64,000 nucleotides of DNA from Certhia americana. Lineage: Eukaryota > Chordata > Aves > Passeriformes > Certhiidae. How positions within the stretch are numbered: the first letter of the stretch is position 1; each line of letters begins with the position of its first letter. The position numbers were made by a program, and so were the translations under genes. Shown piece by piece: positions 12,601-26,581 of this stretch. The stretch is from the NCBI GenBank assembly GCA_018697195.1, contig CM031857.1, positions 57,466,491 to 57,530,490 on the forward strand. The letters run 5' to 3'. The notes beneath the pieces were generated by a model, which was not told the origin of the DNA, made no database searches, and saw only the letters and a program-made list of their open reading frames with translations.

Positions 12601-13848
12601 GTATCTGACCCTTTGCATATATATGGTGTTTATAGCCATATTTACTCCTAGTTACAGCCATTGTTGACATCTGAGAAAAATCTAGCATTTTCTGTGGCAA
12701 TATAAGACTACATCTTTAAAGTGCTAGAAGGCTACAGGAGGAATTTCAGAGCTGGCATTTTCTAAATTTACAAAGTAATTTCTTCTTATACAGGCTTATT
12801 TTCTACTCATTTGTTCATGTATATCTGTGATATATATATGCACTTTATTCTGTACATATTCATGTCCACATCCACTTACTTTTTATTTCTTTCCATTACA
12901 AAAAACCATAGTAAAGACTATACTTCATTTTTAGTGTATCTGTGCTACAGTGCAGGAAAATCAATTAGCTTTAGCCATCTCAGTTTCTTTTCTGTACAAC
13001 TGGGATTTAGAATTCTTCACAGTAATCCCATGGACAAGCTCTGCTGACTAGCACCTGGATGTTGTTACTACTGCCATGTACTCCCTGTTATCTATTTAAG
13101 GGGTTAGAAGGTTTCTTGCCCATACATTTTCAAGCTGGAACCATAGAAGCCAGCTTAGGTGCAGAGGTTTATTGCCTCTCGTATGGCATTGTGAATGTGT
13201 GACAATAAATACATGGAAGGGTCCATGTGTCTTTTGGTGTTTGACCTCCACTGGTAAGCTTCCATGGCAAAAAGAAGCACTGCAGACACATCAGCAGGGC
13301 ACTAGCATCTGATCTGCCACATGGCACTCTGAGGTGCACTCATTTCATTGGGATGGAAATCAGCTGAGGTGGGGATTTTAGGCAGGAGCACAGGCTTCTC
13401 TAACCTCTCTCACAGTGCAGCAGTACCCAGCTGATATTCCCCAGTGGTGTCTGCACTGCAGTAGATGTACATTGCTGTTCTAAAATGGCAAACAGCAAAG
13501 CTGTAGCATTCTGCACTGCTTTCTTAATGAAACGGAGCTGTCTGCATGCTGGGCTCTGTCACTGGAGCCTGCTTATTCTGTGGTCAGTTCATGGAAACCA
13601 TTTAATGTAGGTCACAATATGCTACAATTCAAGTAAAGCAAAATCTGGAGTGACTGCACTCAAACATGTGCACTCTTACATGCTGTCTTAAGCTATGACT
13701 CGGAGGCTGTTTATTTGCAAGAATAATTTCCTCTCTGAGTATTTGCAAGGAAAACAGCTTCTGTGTACTAAAATGACAACCTCTCTTCCCTTTTAGGTTT
13801 TGCAGACTCCATTTTTATTTGGAGCCCGACTATGAAGTACATCCCACC
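9635..13848. other. Unique non-coding DNA
   Basis: A 4.2-kb block with no recognised repeat family. The cluster of overlapping frames near 11748-12320 on both strands reflects a locally more GC-rich stretch. The frames have no domain signature and no splice-bounded exon that I can defend. Confidence 0.55.
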
Positions 13849-13863
13849 TTTTTTTTTTTTTTT
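13849..13863. repeat. T15 homopolymer
   Basis: Uninterrupted run of 15 T on the plus strand. No element body was recognised on either side. Confidence 0.9.
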
Positions 13864-14203
13864 AAATTACCCCCTTCAGTATTCCCTCTCTGACTATCAA
13901 GGAAAAGCCCTGAAGGTGTGGTTTCTTTTCTCCTTTTCTATATTTTTTTTTGTGTGCCTACTGATGAGCATTTTGAAAAGAAACATGGAATCTGAATACA
14001 TGAGCAAATCTATTTGGGCACCTGCTTCTTGAAAGAGAGGAAGACAGAGAAATGGATAAATGGCAGAGGCACTGCATGATTGCTGGAAACAGCTCTTTTC
14101 ACATCCATGTTTTTTCAGAGCACTCTTTTTCTTTTCTAGTGGTATCAATGGCTTTTTTTCTTTTTTTCACTGCTGCTTTTCCAAAATTTCCCTTTACAAG
14201 TGG

Positions 14204-14281
14204 AAATGAGTTAAAACTTGTGGCAGTCTTGTGAGAGAAGTAAAATGAGTTAAAACTTGTGGCAGTCTTGTGAGAGAAATA
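14204..14281. repeat. 39-bp near-perfect tandem duplication
   Basis: Two head-to-tail copies, 14204-14242 and 14243-14281, each starting AAATGAGTTAAAACTTGTGG and differing only at the last few bases. The near identity implies a recent local duplication, so the array may be copy-number variable between individuals. Confidence 0.95.
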
Positions 14282-16130
14282 ATATGTTATGGTGCAGTTT
14301 GGCCCTGTAGATCTGTTTTGATATACAGCTACGAACATGTCCACCAGTAAAACTTTATGTTTACATTCTCTGCCAGAAAATGGGATGCAGAGAAGTGTTT
14401 GGAGTCCACCCATGAAACTTATAATGTACGTTGCATGAACTAGACTAGTCCCTAGGCAGAGATTCTTTCCTTCCTGCAGAACTTGTACCTGATGAGGTTT
14501 CTTACAGCACTTTAAAGTTTCATAATTTCTGTATTTTTTTTCCCCTATCTCTGTCTGACTGTCAGTGAAAGGTGAAGGATACCATGAAGCTGCAGAGGAA
14601 CCTCAACCCACCTGTGAGATGAATAGAGAAGGTTCCAGTCCCTGGCAGATCTCCTAGGAGCCAAGTTGCTGTCAGGTATGTGGCAGAGGGTGAATCATAC
14701 TGAATCTTCAGGGATGGGGAGGCCAGTTCTGATTTGTTCCCCCAAATAAATGTAAAGAAAACATCACGTCTGCCCTCTCTCATCTGTTCTATGTTACTAG
14801 TTTTTCTGTGGGAACACTTAAGTTTATCCATGGTGGTAGTGGAACATGGCTGCTACTTCAAAATGTCCTTTATAATCTGGTCTAGGCTGTCTTGAATTCA
14901 GGTAGACCAAATATGATCCTAATTGTGCTGCTGCCTTGGTATTCAGTTCTAGCTCTGCACTGCCATGGCAGCAGTTTTTACAAAGTCCTTTACAAAGGAA
15001 TGATATTACCTACTTCCCTAAGCAATATATTTAGTCTTCTTTCACAAACAGCCACAACTAAAATAAAAGTGTTATTATAAAATCATAGCAGTCATAATAA
15101 ATAAAAGCACTGCAACAAGCTGAAACTGTGAAAAGAATTTACATAGTGCTGCAATTATCTTATTTGTAAATTGAGCAGGACACTGCTGGTAGCAATTTTT
15201 ATGTACAGTGTAGTAGGGTTTTTAAATGACCTTAAGTAGTCAGGGCATTTGCTCTGAGTGCATTGTGCAAGTTGGAATAAATGGCGGAATGATTTAGGCT
15301 TTTAAAACTAGGCTGAATAACATGCTACAAGATATCCTGCATGGGTGGGCTCCCTCTGACAGGCAGATGCATTCAGGAACATAATGTGTCTTGTATGGCT
15401 CTGATTTATATGGCTCTGTGAAGGTGCCTAAGGGCTGGTTTACACACAAGCTCTCACTGTTTTAATTAAACCTGTTTTCAGTCTAAGATTTCAGTTCAGA
15501 ATAAAAGTTACTGTCATCAAGACAGCTAAAAATTGTCAAGCTCTGCTTTATGCATCCCACTGTAGGTGTCTGAGTGAAATGGCACAGCTCTGCAGGTACT
15601 GTGCATATGGAAAACAGGTAAGCATTTCCAGAATTAATGGGCCCTGTTCCCTTGGGAAGGGGTTTAATTCTTTTCACTGACTCTAGGGCATAAGGAGATG
15701 AAGTCCATAGCTTAGAAAACTGAAATGAGGCATTCAGAGATGATGTAGCATCTTCTCTCATTTCTGCAGAGTTTATACCCAAATTACCATTATTGGACAG
15801 AAATCAGAACCACAAATGCAAATATTCTGGAAAAGACATGAAGAATAGCCTGGACAAAAAATGAGGTTTAATAATAATTTATTAAAATATCTGTAGAGAA
15901 ACTGAAGAAAAAGTGGGGAAAAGAAATAAAATAAAATATAAAGGCTCAGATGAAGACCTTAGGAAGATGAGACTGATGTTTCTGTGAATGGACTATAGAG
16001 GGGTTTGTGACCATATTTTTGGATAAGCCTTGAGTCTTAAGAAAAATCAGACGGAGTAAGTCAGAAAACTAAATGGGTTTTTGGCACTAATTTTTGTTCA
16101 GAAAATTTACCTTGAATAGCCATATGAGGA
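14282..16130. other. Unique non-coding DNA
   Basis: No repeat family or coding exon recognised. The minus frames 14562-14831 and 15483-15782 have no recognisable domain. Confidence 0.55.
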
Positions 16131-16290
16131 AGTCTATTAATGTGCACATATATTAATGTATATATGCACATAAACCCATATGTGTGTATGTGTACATATA
16201 TACTTGTACATGTGTATGTACCATATGTACAGAAATATAAAATGTACATTTAATATATTTATGTGCACAGTAAATGGGTACACATGTATA
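16131..16290. repeat. Degenerate TA/TG/CA-rich simple repeat
   Basis: A decayed purine-pyrimidine alternating tract rich in CATATG, GTACAT and TATGTG words, with many short palindromes. It explains the cysteine/tyrosine-rich frames called on both strands here. It is best read as an old microsatellite, possibly a (TATG)n or (TACA)n ancestor. Confidence 0.75.
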
Positions 16291-19200
16291 AACAGACAAC
16301 ATCCTTCCCCTTTATATAAGTACAATTCTAAATTCATGAGAGTTTTTTTTTTAAAAAACAAAGGTAGTTTGACACTACTTGCCACTCATACTTTAAGCAC
16401 AGAGCTCTTAACAGAGGGATTCAGTCTCTACATTTATTTAGCTCTCTGAGGTTGCAAGTATCCGTTTTCCTTCATGGTTTAAATTCTGCTTGCAGAGATG
16501 CCCAGAGGCTGTGGGTCTCAGTCTATTCGTGACTTGTAAAGGCAGTTGCATCCTCGTGTCAGTCTGTCAGACATGATCTGAGCCACCTAGCTGGCAGGAT
16601 GGACTTTGCACAAAATACAGAGCTCAGAGAGGTAGAAATAACCTCAAGACTGCAGCACTAATCTGAGAGTCAATAGACTTGGATTCAGTCTTCTGTTTCA
16701 GAGATTCACATCTAGGTTGCCTCACAGAAAAAAAAAAAGCAGTAGCAGGTACACCCGGAGCACTCTTTCTGCTCCTGATCTGATACCACAGCAGCATTCT
16801 CCTGCAGGAGTGCTTGCAGTCAAAGACAAAGTCAATGTCCTGCACTCACATTGTTCAGTGCCAAGACCCTCTGTGCTGGCCTTCAGGCTCTTCTGGACCC
16901 ATTGTAGCTCTAGAATTTCAAGTATCTGAAATAAAAAACTGGAGATAGCTGCTGCTGTCTAAAACACCAGAGGAGGACTGAATTGATGCAGTTTCATCTG
17001 TGCCACTGCTGAGGTCTCAACCAGGAGAGTTAAGAGTAGGAAGAAACAAATTTAGCAGCAAGTAAGTTGTTTCACTCCAAAGGAAGATCCCAGGAAAACT
17101 GTAAGTAAACAGATGGGGCATTGGAGAGAAGTGAAGAGGTAAATCTGTTGGCATTTATAACATTTGTGTCTAACAGCTACAAGACTAGAAGTTAGAGCAG
17201 AAAGAGTGTCTGAATTTGCAGCTGAATGGGTAGGGTTGTTGATTGTGAGGATTCAGTTACAGATCATTTACAGTTTTTCCTCATGCATAATGTTCATTCA
17301 TACCCCTGGACAATAAAAGAAAAAGAGGTAGAAAATATTCCCAAGCACAATCAATAGTAGTTGAAAGTCTGGCCCAGCTATTTTCTAGAATGAAATAGTG
17401 CAGTCTGGGGAGGGACCTACTGGGAAAAAGGGTGTAGAAAAAAAGTGTAATCCAAGGAAAAAGTGAATAGACAATAATTAATGCAACACCCACTGAAGTT
17501 GCCTGGGAAACTTAAAACAAACAAATTCTGTATTTTCACATCATTGACCTATGAGACCCCAGAGTTAAACACTAATGGGTAGACGGCAGATTTGGTGTGG
17601 GGGGGATATATTTCTTGCAGTCTGCTCAAGTTGTAATAGAAAGTCAAACATGAGCACCTAGTATAACCTGTGACTGAAGAAGACCCTAAGCTGTTAAACA
17701 GGGAAGGTTTGCTACTGGGATGCTTTTTCTTTCTTTCCTAATGTTTTCTTGATGCCTTTGCTTTGGTTGCTGTCAAAACCAAGAATTGGTTTAAACATGC
17801 CTTTGTGATGCACTCAGTGATGCACTCCTTATATTCTAAAAGAAATCACTGATTATCCTGAGAACTAATACTTTTAAAACTTGAAAGGGAATATTTCACA
17901 CATTTTTCCTGTTGCCTCGATGGCTCTGCATACTGCCGTCATGTATGAAGCATGCCAATAATCCCATTTTAACTCTCTTTATTCCACAAAGGATCCAAAT
18001 TCAAGATGACAGCTCCAGATACTTAAAATATCATGTAGGAAGGCCAAATAGAGGACAGTGACCACAGAATACTCCTTCTAAGCTGCTTGGACTTGACTGA
18101 AAAGTTCCTGCTTTTGTCCCAGGATGTCACTGATATTTTGGAGCAAACTCCCTTGATGCCTGCTTCTTATGATGGAGGTCCAGTGGTTTTAATTGCTGGT
18201 TTGTATCAAATGATGGGACACAGGCAGTTTAAGCCAGTCTGTGTGCCACAAAGGGAAGCCTGTTCCTATTTGTTCCTCCTCCTACCATGGGCACATGGAC
18301 CCCTGAAATGCCAGTGTCAGCATAGGCACTTCTGTGGCTGCACACCTTCAGCCAGATCAGCAAGATGACAACCATACAGCCGTCTGCATGCTAAGAAGCA
18401 GACATGTGGAGCACAGGCTGAAAGCAGTCTTTTGGGAGAATAACACTTTATATTGGCTTAGACCACTTGTGTATATCCTTATGTATATACTTATGCATAT
18501 CCTCTCTCATAAAATCTAATTACTTAGTTTGCTGTGTTCAAGATTAAGTTGTTTGGATGACACTGACCTCAGTTAGAAACCTGTGGAATTTACTTTACAA
18601 ATGATGATTAACTCCACCAAATATTGGGCATTTGGTCAGGAAGTAGAAGACCAAGGATTTAAATTAATGTTCACATTGTTCAGATTAGAACGAGGGATTG
18701 CACAGCTGAGAAGGATATCCTTGCTATAAATCAGATATAATCTTAAGAAGATCCCCTACATCCTTCCTCTCTAAAGCAGGTGTGAAAAATTTACAGAGTC
18801 ATAAGAGGTGAGACAGAGCATATATCCAGCTTAAATATTAGGTGCCTCACTAGGGAAAGAAAAAGCCTTTCTTTTTTTTTGGATGACTTTTTCCCTTCAG
18901 TGCTGATGTAGGGTAGAATGTGCACTCAGCATTCTGTAATCACATCTGGATATACAGTTGTTTTTATTCCCAGGTACAGAATTGGGCTCTTCTCCTGCTC
19001 TTCCTTTGAGTGCCATGAATTCTGCATGCCTGGCTGCACGAAAACTCAGCTTGAACAGATGTGGAGGCATCTTTCTACCCAGGTGAACCTGCAGATTCAT
19101 GTCCCCTCCCGTACTTCTGGGAGGTATAAATTCAAACCTTGTTAGTCTGAGGAAGACACTGAACTCAGCTTTACCATTCCAGAATAAGATGTGCAGAAGA

Positions 19201-21264
19201 GAGCTGTCGTGGAGGCCTTCTCCTCAAGGGAAATCCAAAGCTTAAGCCGGGGTCAGGTTTCTGTGTCTGAATTGTAATGTTGGCAGCTGTCAGAGTGCTC
19301 TAGTCTTAGAAAGGCACCATGTGTCAGGTGCATTGTGCCCTTTGATTGGCACTCACATAGAAAGAAGACCTTGGCTGTGTTAGTCCATGGGGCAAACTTT
19401 CCCATTAATTGAAAGGGCCTGTGAGTAAACTTCCAAAGAAATTTATTTGTATGTAGGGCTACCCATTTACTCAGAAAATAGGCATACAGGCAAAGAATTT
19501 GAAAAGAGTAATGTATTTTAATGTTAGGAGTAAAGCCAAGTTCAGCAGTGTAGTGATGATATTCCTGTAACTCATTTAGAGGAGTTTAGGAAAAAAAAAA
19601 GTATGTCTATTTTGTGAATATTTATATATTTTTTAAAATAATGATAATTAAAACAGTAAGAAAAGAGGTGGTGGGAGGACATCATATATCTCCTGTTCCT
19701 TGGATGAAATTCATAAGCTTCAAATAATATCATCAAAGATAAAAGGCTTGTTGTGTTGGCAACTTTACAGTCATTTTTCAGGCCTGTCAGATAGTCATGC
19801 TATGGCATCAGCCATTGTTCTTCTGGAGGCTTCCTTCTTCTCTGACTTGATGGGAGAAAATATGTCATCTTTTAAATTATATTCCCTTCCCAAAATTAAA
19901 AGGAGGGCAAGAATTGGCAGATTTCTCTTTAGGTGAGAGAAGCCATCTATTATTTATATACCTCTTTTAACCCTGCCGCTGTTACATCTGATTGCAAAAA
20001 AATCCAACAAGCTGCCACTCACCATAAAAAAAACAAACAAACATTGAAACCTTTGCTTTGTATTGAATTCAAATATTGGAAATGCAAAGCTCTACCTTGA
20101 TGCTGGGATCAAGGGAGATACATTTGTGTTGCTGCTGCAGTCATAAGACAGAACCCATTCTTTTCAAAGTAATTGGCTGCCTGCTGTCAGAAGTCCTGAG
20201 GAATGTTTGGCATGTTTGTACAGAGCTGCATTGTCATGCTGTTTTTATTTAGAAGTGGATGCTGCCTATAGCTGGACCTCTTCAATCAGCAGTGAATAAC
20301 TACCTACAATACAAGTACTGAGTTTTGAGAATGTTCATGTGTGCTTGCTTGTACTGTGTAATGCATTTTTTGGTTTTGTTCCTTTAAACCGCTTTGGTTG
20401 GGAAGAAAACTAAAAAAACTCCTCTGTGAATGCGGAGCAAACTGAATTCTAAGAGATTTCCGCTTCAACCTTTACAACAGAGACTTCTGAAATCCTTGTT
20501 TAGAAGTGTTTTGGAGAAAAGACATGGCCTCAGAACAGTTCAAATGCTTTGTCCCTGTCTAAAGCTCAGAAATAATTCTCACATACCATCTGGCAGGGGG
20601 AAGTTGCAGACTGAGAGCATGGAGAAGAAATGAGACACTGACCAAATGTTTCCCAGCCAAGTACCAGTCAATGGGTATCTCACACCCTAAGAGCTCAGAC
20701 TACTCGGTGAGCCCCTTTGCCCCAGTACCAAGATGTGGACAGATTTTCTAGGAAAGCTACCATTAGCTGAACAAAACCCACCAAGCCCCACAGCAAACCA
20801 GCTGGCTAGTTCCAGTAATGTTTCTTATGAAGAACAATACAGACTAGAGCTGAAGTTTTGCATGAAATCACAAAGCAATTATAATCAAAAGGAACTTGAA
20901 GAGATATGATATGAAATCCTGGCATTCCCCTGGGATAAAATAGTCCTGCAGGGCCCTTCCTGACTCATGAGTCTGTACTAAATTGAAGGAGAAAAGTAGG
21001 ACATATCAACTGATAGAACAGATAAAGAAGTAATAAATTCTTAGTATTATGGACCAACCCACCTCCTGCTGTAAATGTGTTCCATATATTGAAGAAACAT
21101 ATTCTGCCCTCATCTCCATCCTGAATCACTGTGATTTTTGAAATTTAGCCTGAAAGTAAAATGAAAACCAAAGGCTATGTCTGAAATTATTAGCATCCTA
21201 CTAGTATCCAGTATTTCATGGTGAGACAAGGAGGATATCAGTATTTCTTTTGTTTTATATATAC
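16291..21264. other. Unique non-coding DNA
   Basis: About 5 kb in which I recognise nothing. A small duplicated word GATGCACTC occurs twice near 17808-17828. The frames at 16624-16845 (-), 18087-18368 (+) and 19700-19936 (+) were inspected and not recognised. Confidence 0.55.
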
Positions 21265-21332
21265 ACTTTTTTCTTTTTTTTTTCTTTTTTTTTTTTTTTT
21301 TGTCTTTGTTTTGTTTTGTTGGGGTTTTTTTT
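21265..21332. repeat. T-rich low-complexity tract
   Basis: Long T runs interrupted by C and G (TTTCTTTT, TTGTTTTG, GGGG). Read on the minus strand it resembles an A-rich tail, but I recognise no retroelement body beside it. Confidence 0.85.
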
Positions 21333-24300
21333 CACATTATGAAAAGAATTTCTGAATTTTGAGTTCTAGAAATTCAGAAATAAAGCATTTATACAAGTTC
21401 TGCATATTATAAAATTCTCCTCATCAAACTACTAGCTACTGTGTGTCTTTCTTTAATTTCAGATATGAAGAAACAAAAAGTCTAGCTCTGGGCTGGTAAT
21501 CCAGATATTTCCTCTTTTAATGGAGAGAAGTAGGCAACTCCAAAATATGACACATCTCCAACTGTGCTACCTAATAACAGGTAGTGGTGAGTCACTTTCT
21601 GTCATGCCCGTTCTGATACAGCTGCTTTCTAGGAATTTGATGGAGACTACTAGGCACTGAAAGCTGCACAGCAGACATAATAATTTTGGTTCCAAATTCA
21701 CATGACCAGTATGAAACTAGTCTAAATCCAATTAGTGACCTGCTATAGAGGTGAAATCCTTAACAGCCCATTGGTAATTCTCTGATTTATTTGGTCTCCC
21801 AAAGCAATTTTATTTAGCTTGAAGCCTGTTCTTCCAAACTGCTGATTTATATTTTAGCTGAGTACAAGCAGGATTTTAATCATTAAATGTAATAACAGCA
21901 TTTGTTCTTATAGGGTCAAATCAGCTCAATCCATATCCAGTAAAGTAGCTTGAGTAATTGAAATAGAAACACACTACCCTATCCCTTCAGGCATGTAGCA
22001 ATAATAGCTAATAGTAAAAGATGATATATTTCATTCCCTTAGAAACACTAGAGTAATTTGTAGGCAGACAAAAAGATCTGCTGTAGCAGCTATTCAAAGA
22101 GGGCAAGCTGTTTTCTTTCTATTTGTGTCTCTTGATTTATACTTTGGATAGTACTACTAATCACTGTGCTGGAGCTTTGAGCAGGATATCTCTAACTAGA
22201 AAATTACACATACACACTCACAGGTTCTCACTTGTGCCCACACATGCTCATATACTTTTCTTCTCTTAAAGCTCATACTGGAAAATCAAAATTTTGTGAT
22301 AATAATTTCAACTTTATAGAACAGAACATGTCAGAGGAAGGATGTTTTTTTTTAATGCCTGAATGTCAATATATCACAGCACTTTTTCAGTTTTGCAGTG
22401 GTAAATGTATCAAAGCAAGTGGGTTTGTACTCAAAAGGAAAAAAAAAATCACAAACCTGGTAACTGCTGCTGTCAGAACCTATCTGCTGCTTCCATGGTG
22501 AAAAAAATTGAACCAATGTCTTAAGAGAAATTTTAAGCTAGCTACCTGGATGGTAATAGCCCCTTCTATACAAGAATAAGCATTGTTGAACACATCTGAA
22601 GGGTGGGACACAGCTTGCTTGTTTCAGACTCTGGTTGACATGGACTGTTTGGGTGATTATCCCATTCATGCTTCAGTAGATTTCTGAAGAGTGCTGGATA
22701 CTCATGGGGCAGAGGTAGATGACCCTGAAGGTTTCAGGGGCAGAAGAGTTCCAACAAACCAATTTGTTTGCTCCTGGGAAAGCAGTTTTCTTCCTCAAGA
22801 GGTCTTAACTAGCATCTACCTCTTTCTGGTGAATACAAAATCTTCTTACAGAAAAACTGCTTTACCTGGCAATTTAAATGTGGGTACAAGTAAGGCATCC
22901 AAGTTAGTTGGCTTAGACCACTCTCTTTTTTTAAAATCAAAATACTCAGGTGAGTTCTCGACTTGGCTATTGTAGGGATTCATAAAAGCAAAAGTACTTC
23001 CTTTTGCCCAGTTAGGTTGTGGAAGCTTTTGGGAAGTCCTTTCCTAATTCAGAGACGCGCACGTGTATCATGTGGTACATCATTACCCATGCTCTTATCT
23101 AGTAACTTAATTAGTTTTCTACGAGACTACATAGACAGCTTGTTTCCACAGTACCTTGTTATGCCAGGATGGGAAGAGAAATGGGCTCAGTCTTAATGTG
23201 GATAGAGGAAAAATGGCTCTCAGAATGCTGGCATATAGTCAGCAAAAAGATAAAATGGAAAAAAGTGTGATCCATTTGGGGAAAATTAAAAAACCTGTGT
23301 AATCAATGAATTTAGATGCCTAACTTAGGTGTGAATGAATGCAAAAAAATCACATCATTTTGAGAATACTTGAAAAGAGATAGAATGCTTTTTTAGGTGG
23401 CATGTAAAAGTGCAAAACTATGGCTTGGAGGTAGGAATCTCTCTGAAAGAGTTTCATGTCACCTTATTCTGGAGGCTGGTCCAGATTAGGCCACTTGAGA
23501 TTAGGTTTGTTAAGTATGCCTTCTACACGCAGGTGAGGTTTCCTGAGATTCGTTGCAGGCAACAAAGGTTTCTTCTTCCAATCATCTGCCCCTGTGCAGG
23601 TGTCTACTACCACTTGAGAAGCCTAAGGTATTGTGGCTGGTCTTCAGCTCCTCTCCAACAGGCAATGGGCTCTCCACAGGCTCTGTCTCATTTGCTATAC
23701 CCATCTAAGAATCTCAGATTGCCACAGATGATGCCTTAATATAGATAACTGAATCCTGCTCGAAAAGTATTTAATAGTGGTGGAACCAAGTATACTGAAG
23801 CAATAGGCAGCGCAGTCTGCATGGAGGAGTCCATCTGCCACCCTATGACTGCAAGAGAAAGATCAAGTGGCAAAAGGAGCAATGAAATAATTAAGAGAGA
23901 AAAAAAATCTATCAAAACTTTCTGAAGAGGGAGTGCTATTAGGGTTATGGAAGAGTGTTGCTAAATTCCATCAGCACCTGGCACTTTAAAAATTTGATAG
24001 CATAAGGCAATAACAAAAGTGATTTTCAACTCATTTGCATTGTAGATACTTTCCATAAAGGCCTTCTGCTCCCCCCTCTGATAACTGTATTTGTCCAAAT
24101 TATTTACTGCAAATGAAATATGAGATGAATTCAACTATTTTTCCCTGTTTGTAAATCATATTCAAGCTCATCTTAATTTGTATGGAAGTATTCATTGCAC
24201 ATAAGTATTTGCCAACTAGTTTATGAGGACAAATTACAGATGACAACTTGTTCGTGAGCACTTATTTCAACTCTTTATTACTCCTGAGTTGTGATTAGTC

Positions 24301-24773
24301 ATCCATATCACATGGTATTGAACTGACTGTTACTTTTTAATCAAGAAAACAATGATTAATGATGGCAATTAACTGATAATGAGAAACAAGAATAATGTGA
24401 AGTTCAGGACTCACAAGCATTTTCAAATAAACCAACAAGGATTTGAAGACACACATGCAACCAATACCAGTTTCCTGAGAGTATTAAAATGACTAACTTA
24501 GTAAGTTCATTGATGAAACATGCAACTGCTCCAGTTTTTTTTTTCCTGAAAAATTCATGCTGCCATTGCTACATGCAAAAGGAATTTTGGGATAGCACTG
24601 AAGCAGCTCGGTGAGCTGTGTTGTATTTGATCTCTTTCCAGGTGGAGGATTTTATTAGCATTGCATTTTCTCCTGTGGCCTGCAGCACTCTTGGATGTCA
24701 TCTTTTGAGGACCTCCTGAAGTCTGGTCCTGCGCAATTTGTGGTAATCCCCAGTTTTGGTCCTGACTGGAGCT
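21333..24773. other. Unique AT-rich non-coding DNA
   Basis: No repeat family recognised. Around 22851-22950 an acceptor-like TCTTCTTACAG and a donor-like CAGGTGAGT bound a roughly 100-nt stretch that is open in one frame, but nothing else supports an exon. The stretch at 24040-24400 is AT-rich with several TAATTA/ATTAAT-type words. Confidence 0.5.
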
Positions 24774-24791
24774 AAAAAAAAAAAAAAAAAA
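24774..24791. repeat. A18 homopolymer
   Basis: Uninterrupted run of 18 A on the plus strand. No retroposed gene or LINE body was recognised upstream. Confidence 0.9.
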
Positions 24792-26543
24792 TCAACAAAA
24801 AAAGACAAGAAGCAGCTGTGTGGATTGCAAACAAATACTTGTTATTTTGAATTTACTTGGTTGAACTATCTGCTGGGAACCCTGGAAGAATCTTGTTCTA
24901 GGCTATAGTGAGCAGAAGGTGTCACTGTTGAAAGAGTGAGTGATGCTTCATGGTTGTGACAGAAGCAGCTCCAAGCACTGTTGTTTGAGTACTGAACTGG
25001 CAAATATGTGGTAGAAGTAAACTTGCCTTGGCAGAAAAATAGATGAGAGCATTTAAAGTATCTTTTAAGATCTCTTCCTCTGATTTCAAAAAGAAACTAT
25101 ACATAAAACAATTAAATCTGTGATATTTCTGTAACAATGCCTCTCTAGATGAAGACAACGTTGAGCTTTTTTAAAATGAGTTGGGTAGAAAGTGGAGCAG
25201 AATATCCATTTACAGTTTCTAGAATCTCTCTTTACAAATACATAATCTCCTTTGGTCAGCCAAGCTATGAAAAAAATCCAACCTGATCACTCTTTCTAGA
25301 TGGCAAAAATCCAGAAGAATAAGGAGCCACCAGAAAAGCAGTGAAGCCATTGGCACTGCAGCCTTTCCCCTATTTCCAAACTGTCTTTTCAGTCACTATG
25401 TATTGTAAAAATGCAATGGTTTTGGACTTTTTCTTGTCTTTCAGATGTAATTGTATCTGGCAAATGGATTTGGAAGGAACTGGGAAAGGCTAAAAGAACA
25501 CCATTGTGTCTTCCTTAACAAACATTTTAAAAAAAAAGAGTATAGACCAAATAAATGCATAAAGACTAAAATCATGTTAAGTTTATATGCATTTTCATTG
25601 GCAGGTGGTATTGTGGGATCATAACTATAAAAGGAATTTGTTCAATTTGATAAAAAATGAGATACATACATTTTCTTATTGTAGACATATCAACATTTCA
25701 GATTGGTTGTGCAATTGTCATCATACCCGGCAGACAAAACAGCCTTAAACACAGGAACAAAACCCAGCAGTTAGAATAGACTAAATCCTCCAAACAGAGA
25801 ATATGAAGCCTGGTTGTAGAGTAGGTATTACTGAAGCATCTCTCCTTTTGGCAATGAAGGAGTTGAGTTGGATCGTGGAGCTGCAGGGCAGGTGAGGGAT
25901 AAGGAGCTGGTGCCACCTCTGAGCTGTGACAGGGGCATACACCCGGTGTACTGTGCCACAGCTCTGCTTGCCTGGCCAAACCAGTGGTGTTATTCAGTGG
26001 TGGCTGGTTATTCAGTAGTGTTCTGATGGCAGGAGCTTAGGGAAGATTAAGATTGGGATAAATGTGTAACTGATATTCCAGAATGAATCCACTCCAATCA
26101 GACTCCAATAAGTCAAAGTGCCAAGATTTTCTCCACTGAAGATGGGAGTGCTGAATTTAACAGTTCTTGATAGGTTGGGGTTTTTTACCTCATGAATTTT
26201 GCCTGTCAGTTTTTCAAGCTTGCTAAACTTTTAGCATCTGTACTATGAAGCGATAGGGACAAGTCCTCAGTTTACTTATGTATGGTGTAAAGGAATATTT
26301 GTCAGTGCATCATCAGAACTATTTCACTGGCCCTGGCATGCTGCCTTGAATATACTCAGATTTGTTTCGTCTCTGCATGCCTGTCTGGTAGTCATTGGGC
26401 TCTGAGATGACCTGGCTTCCCAAGAGCTACTTGGCTTGGGTACCAAAGGAACGGACTGTCTTCTTGCCAGTGAGGATACAGCTTCTGCCTGTCTTACTAT
26501 TGCCCTCCACTTTCAGCTTCCTGCCTGCTGTGAAGCAGTCCTG
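24792..26543. other. Unique non-coding DNA
   Basis: No recognised element. The frames at 25698-25979 (-) and 26395-26652 (+) lie in mildly GC-richer sequence and are not recognised. Confidence 0.5.
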
Positions 26544-26581
26544 GCTGCACCCTGGCAGTGACTCACTTGCCAGGGTGCAGC
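26544..26581. other. Perfect 14-bp hairpin with 10-nt loop
   Basis: The left arm GCTGCACCCTGGCA (26544-26557) is exactly complementary to TGCCAGGGTGCAGC (26568-26581), with loop GTGACTCACT. There is no T-run after it and no evident host gene. Pairing does not extend beyond the arms, so the stem is short for a microRNA precursor. Confidence 0.9.

Noticed and set aside
16061..16449. Tyr/Cys/Ile-rich frames on both strands
   Set aside because: Products of the TATG/TACA-type degenerate microsatellite.
22851..22950. Possible exon between TCTTCTTACAG and CAGGTGAGT
   Set aside because: One decent donor and acceptor pair, but the frame is short and it contains an internal GTAAG. No neighbouring exon can be linked to it.
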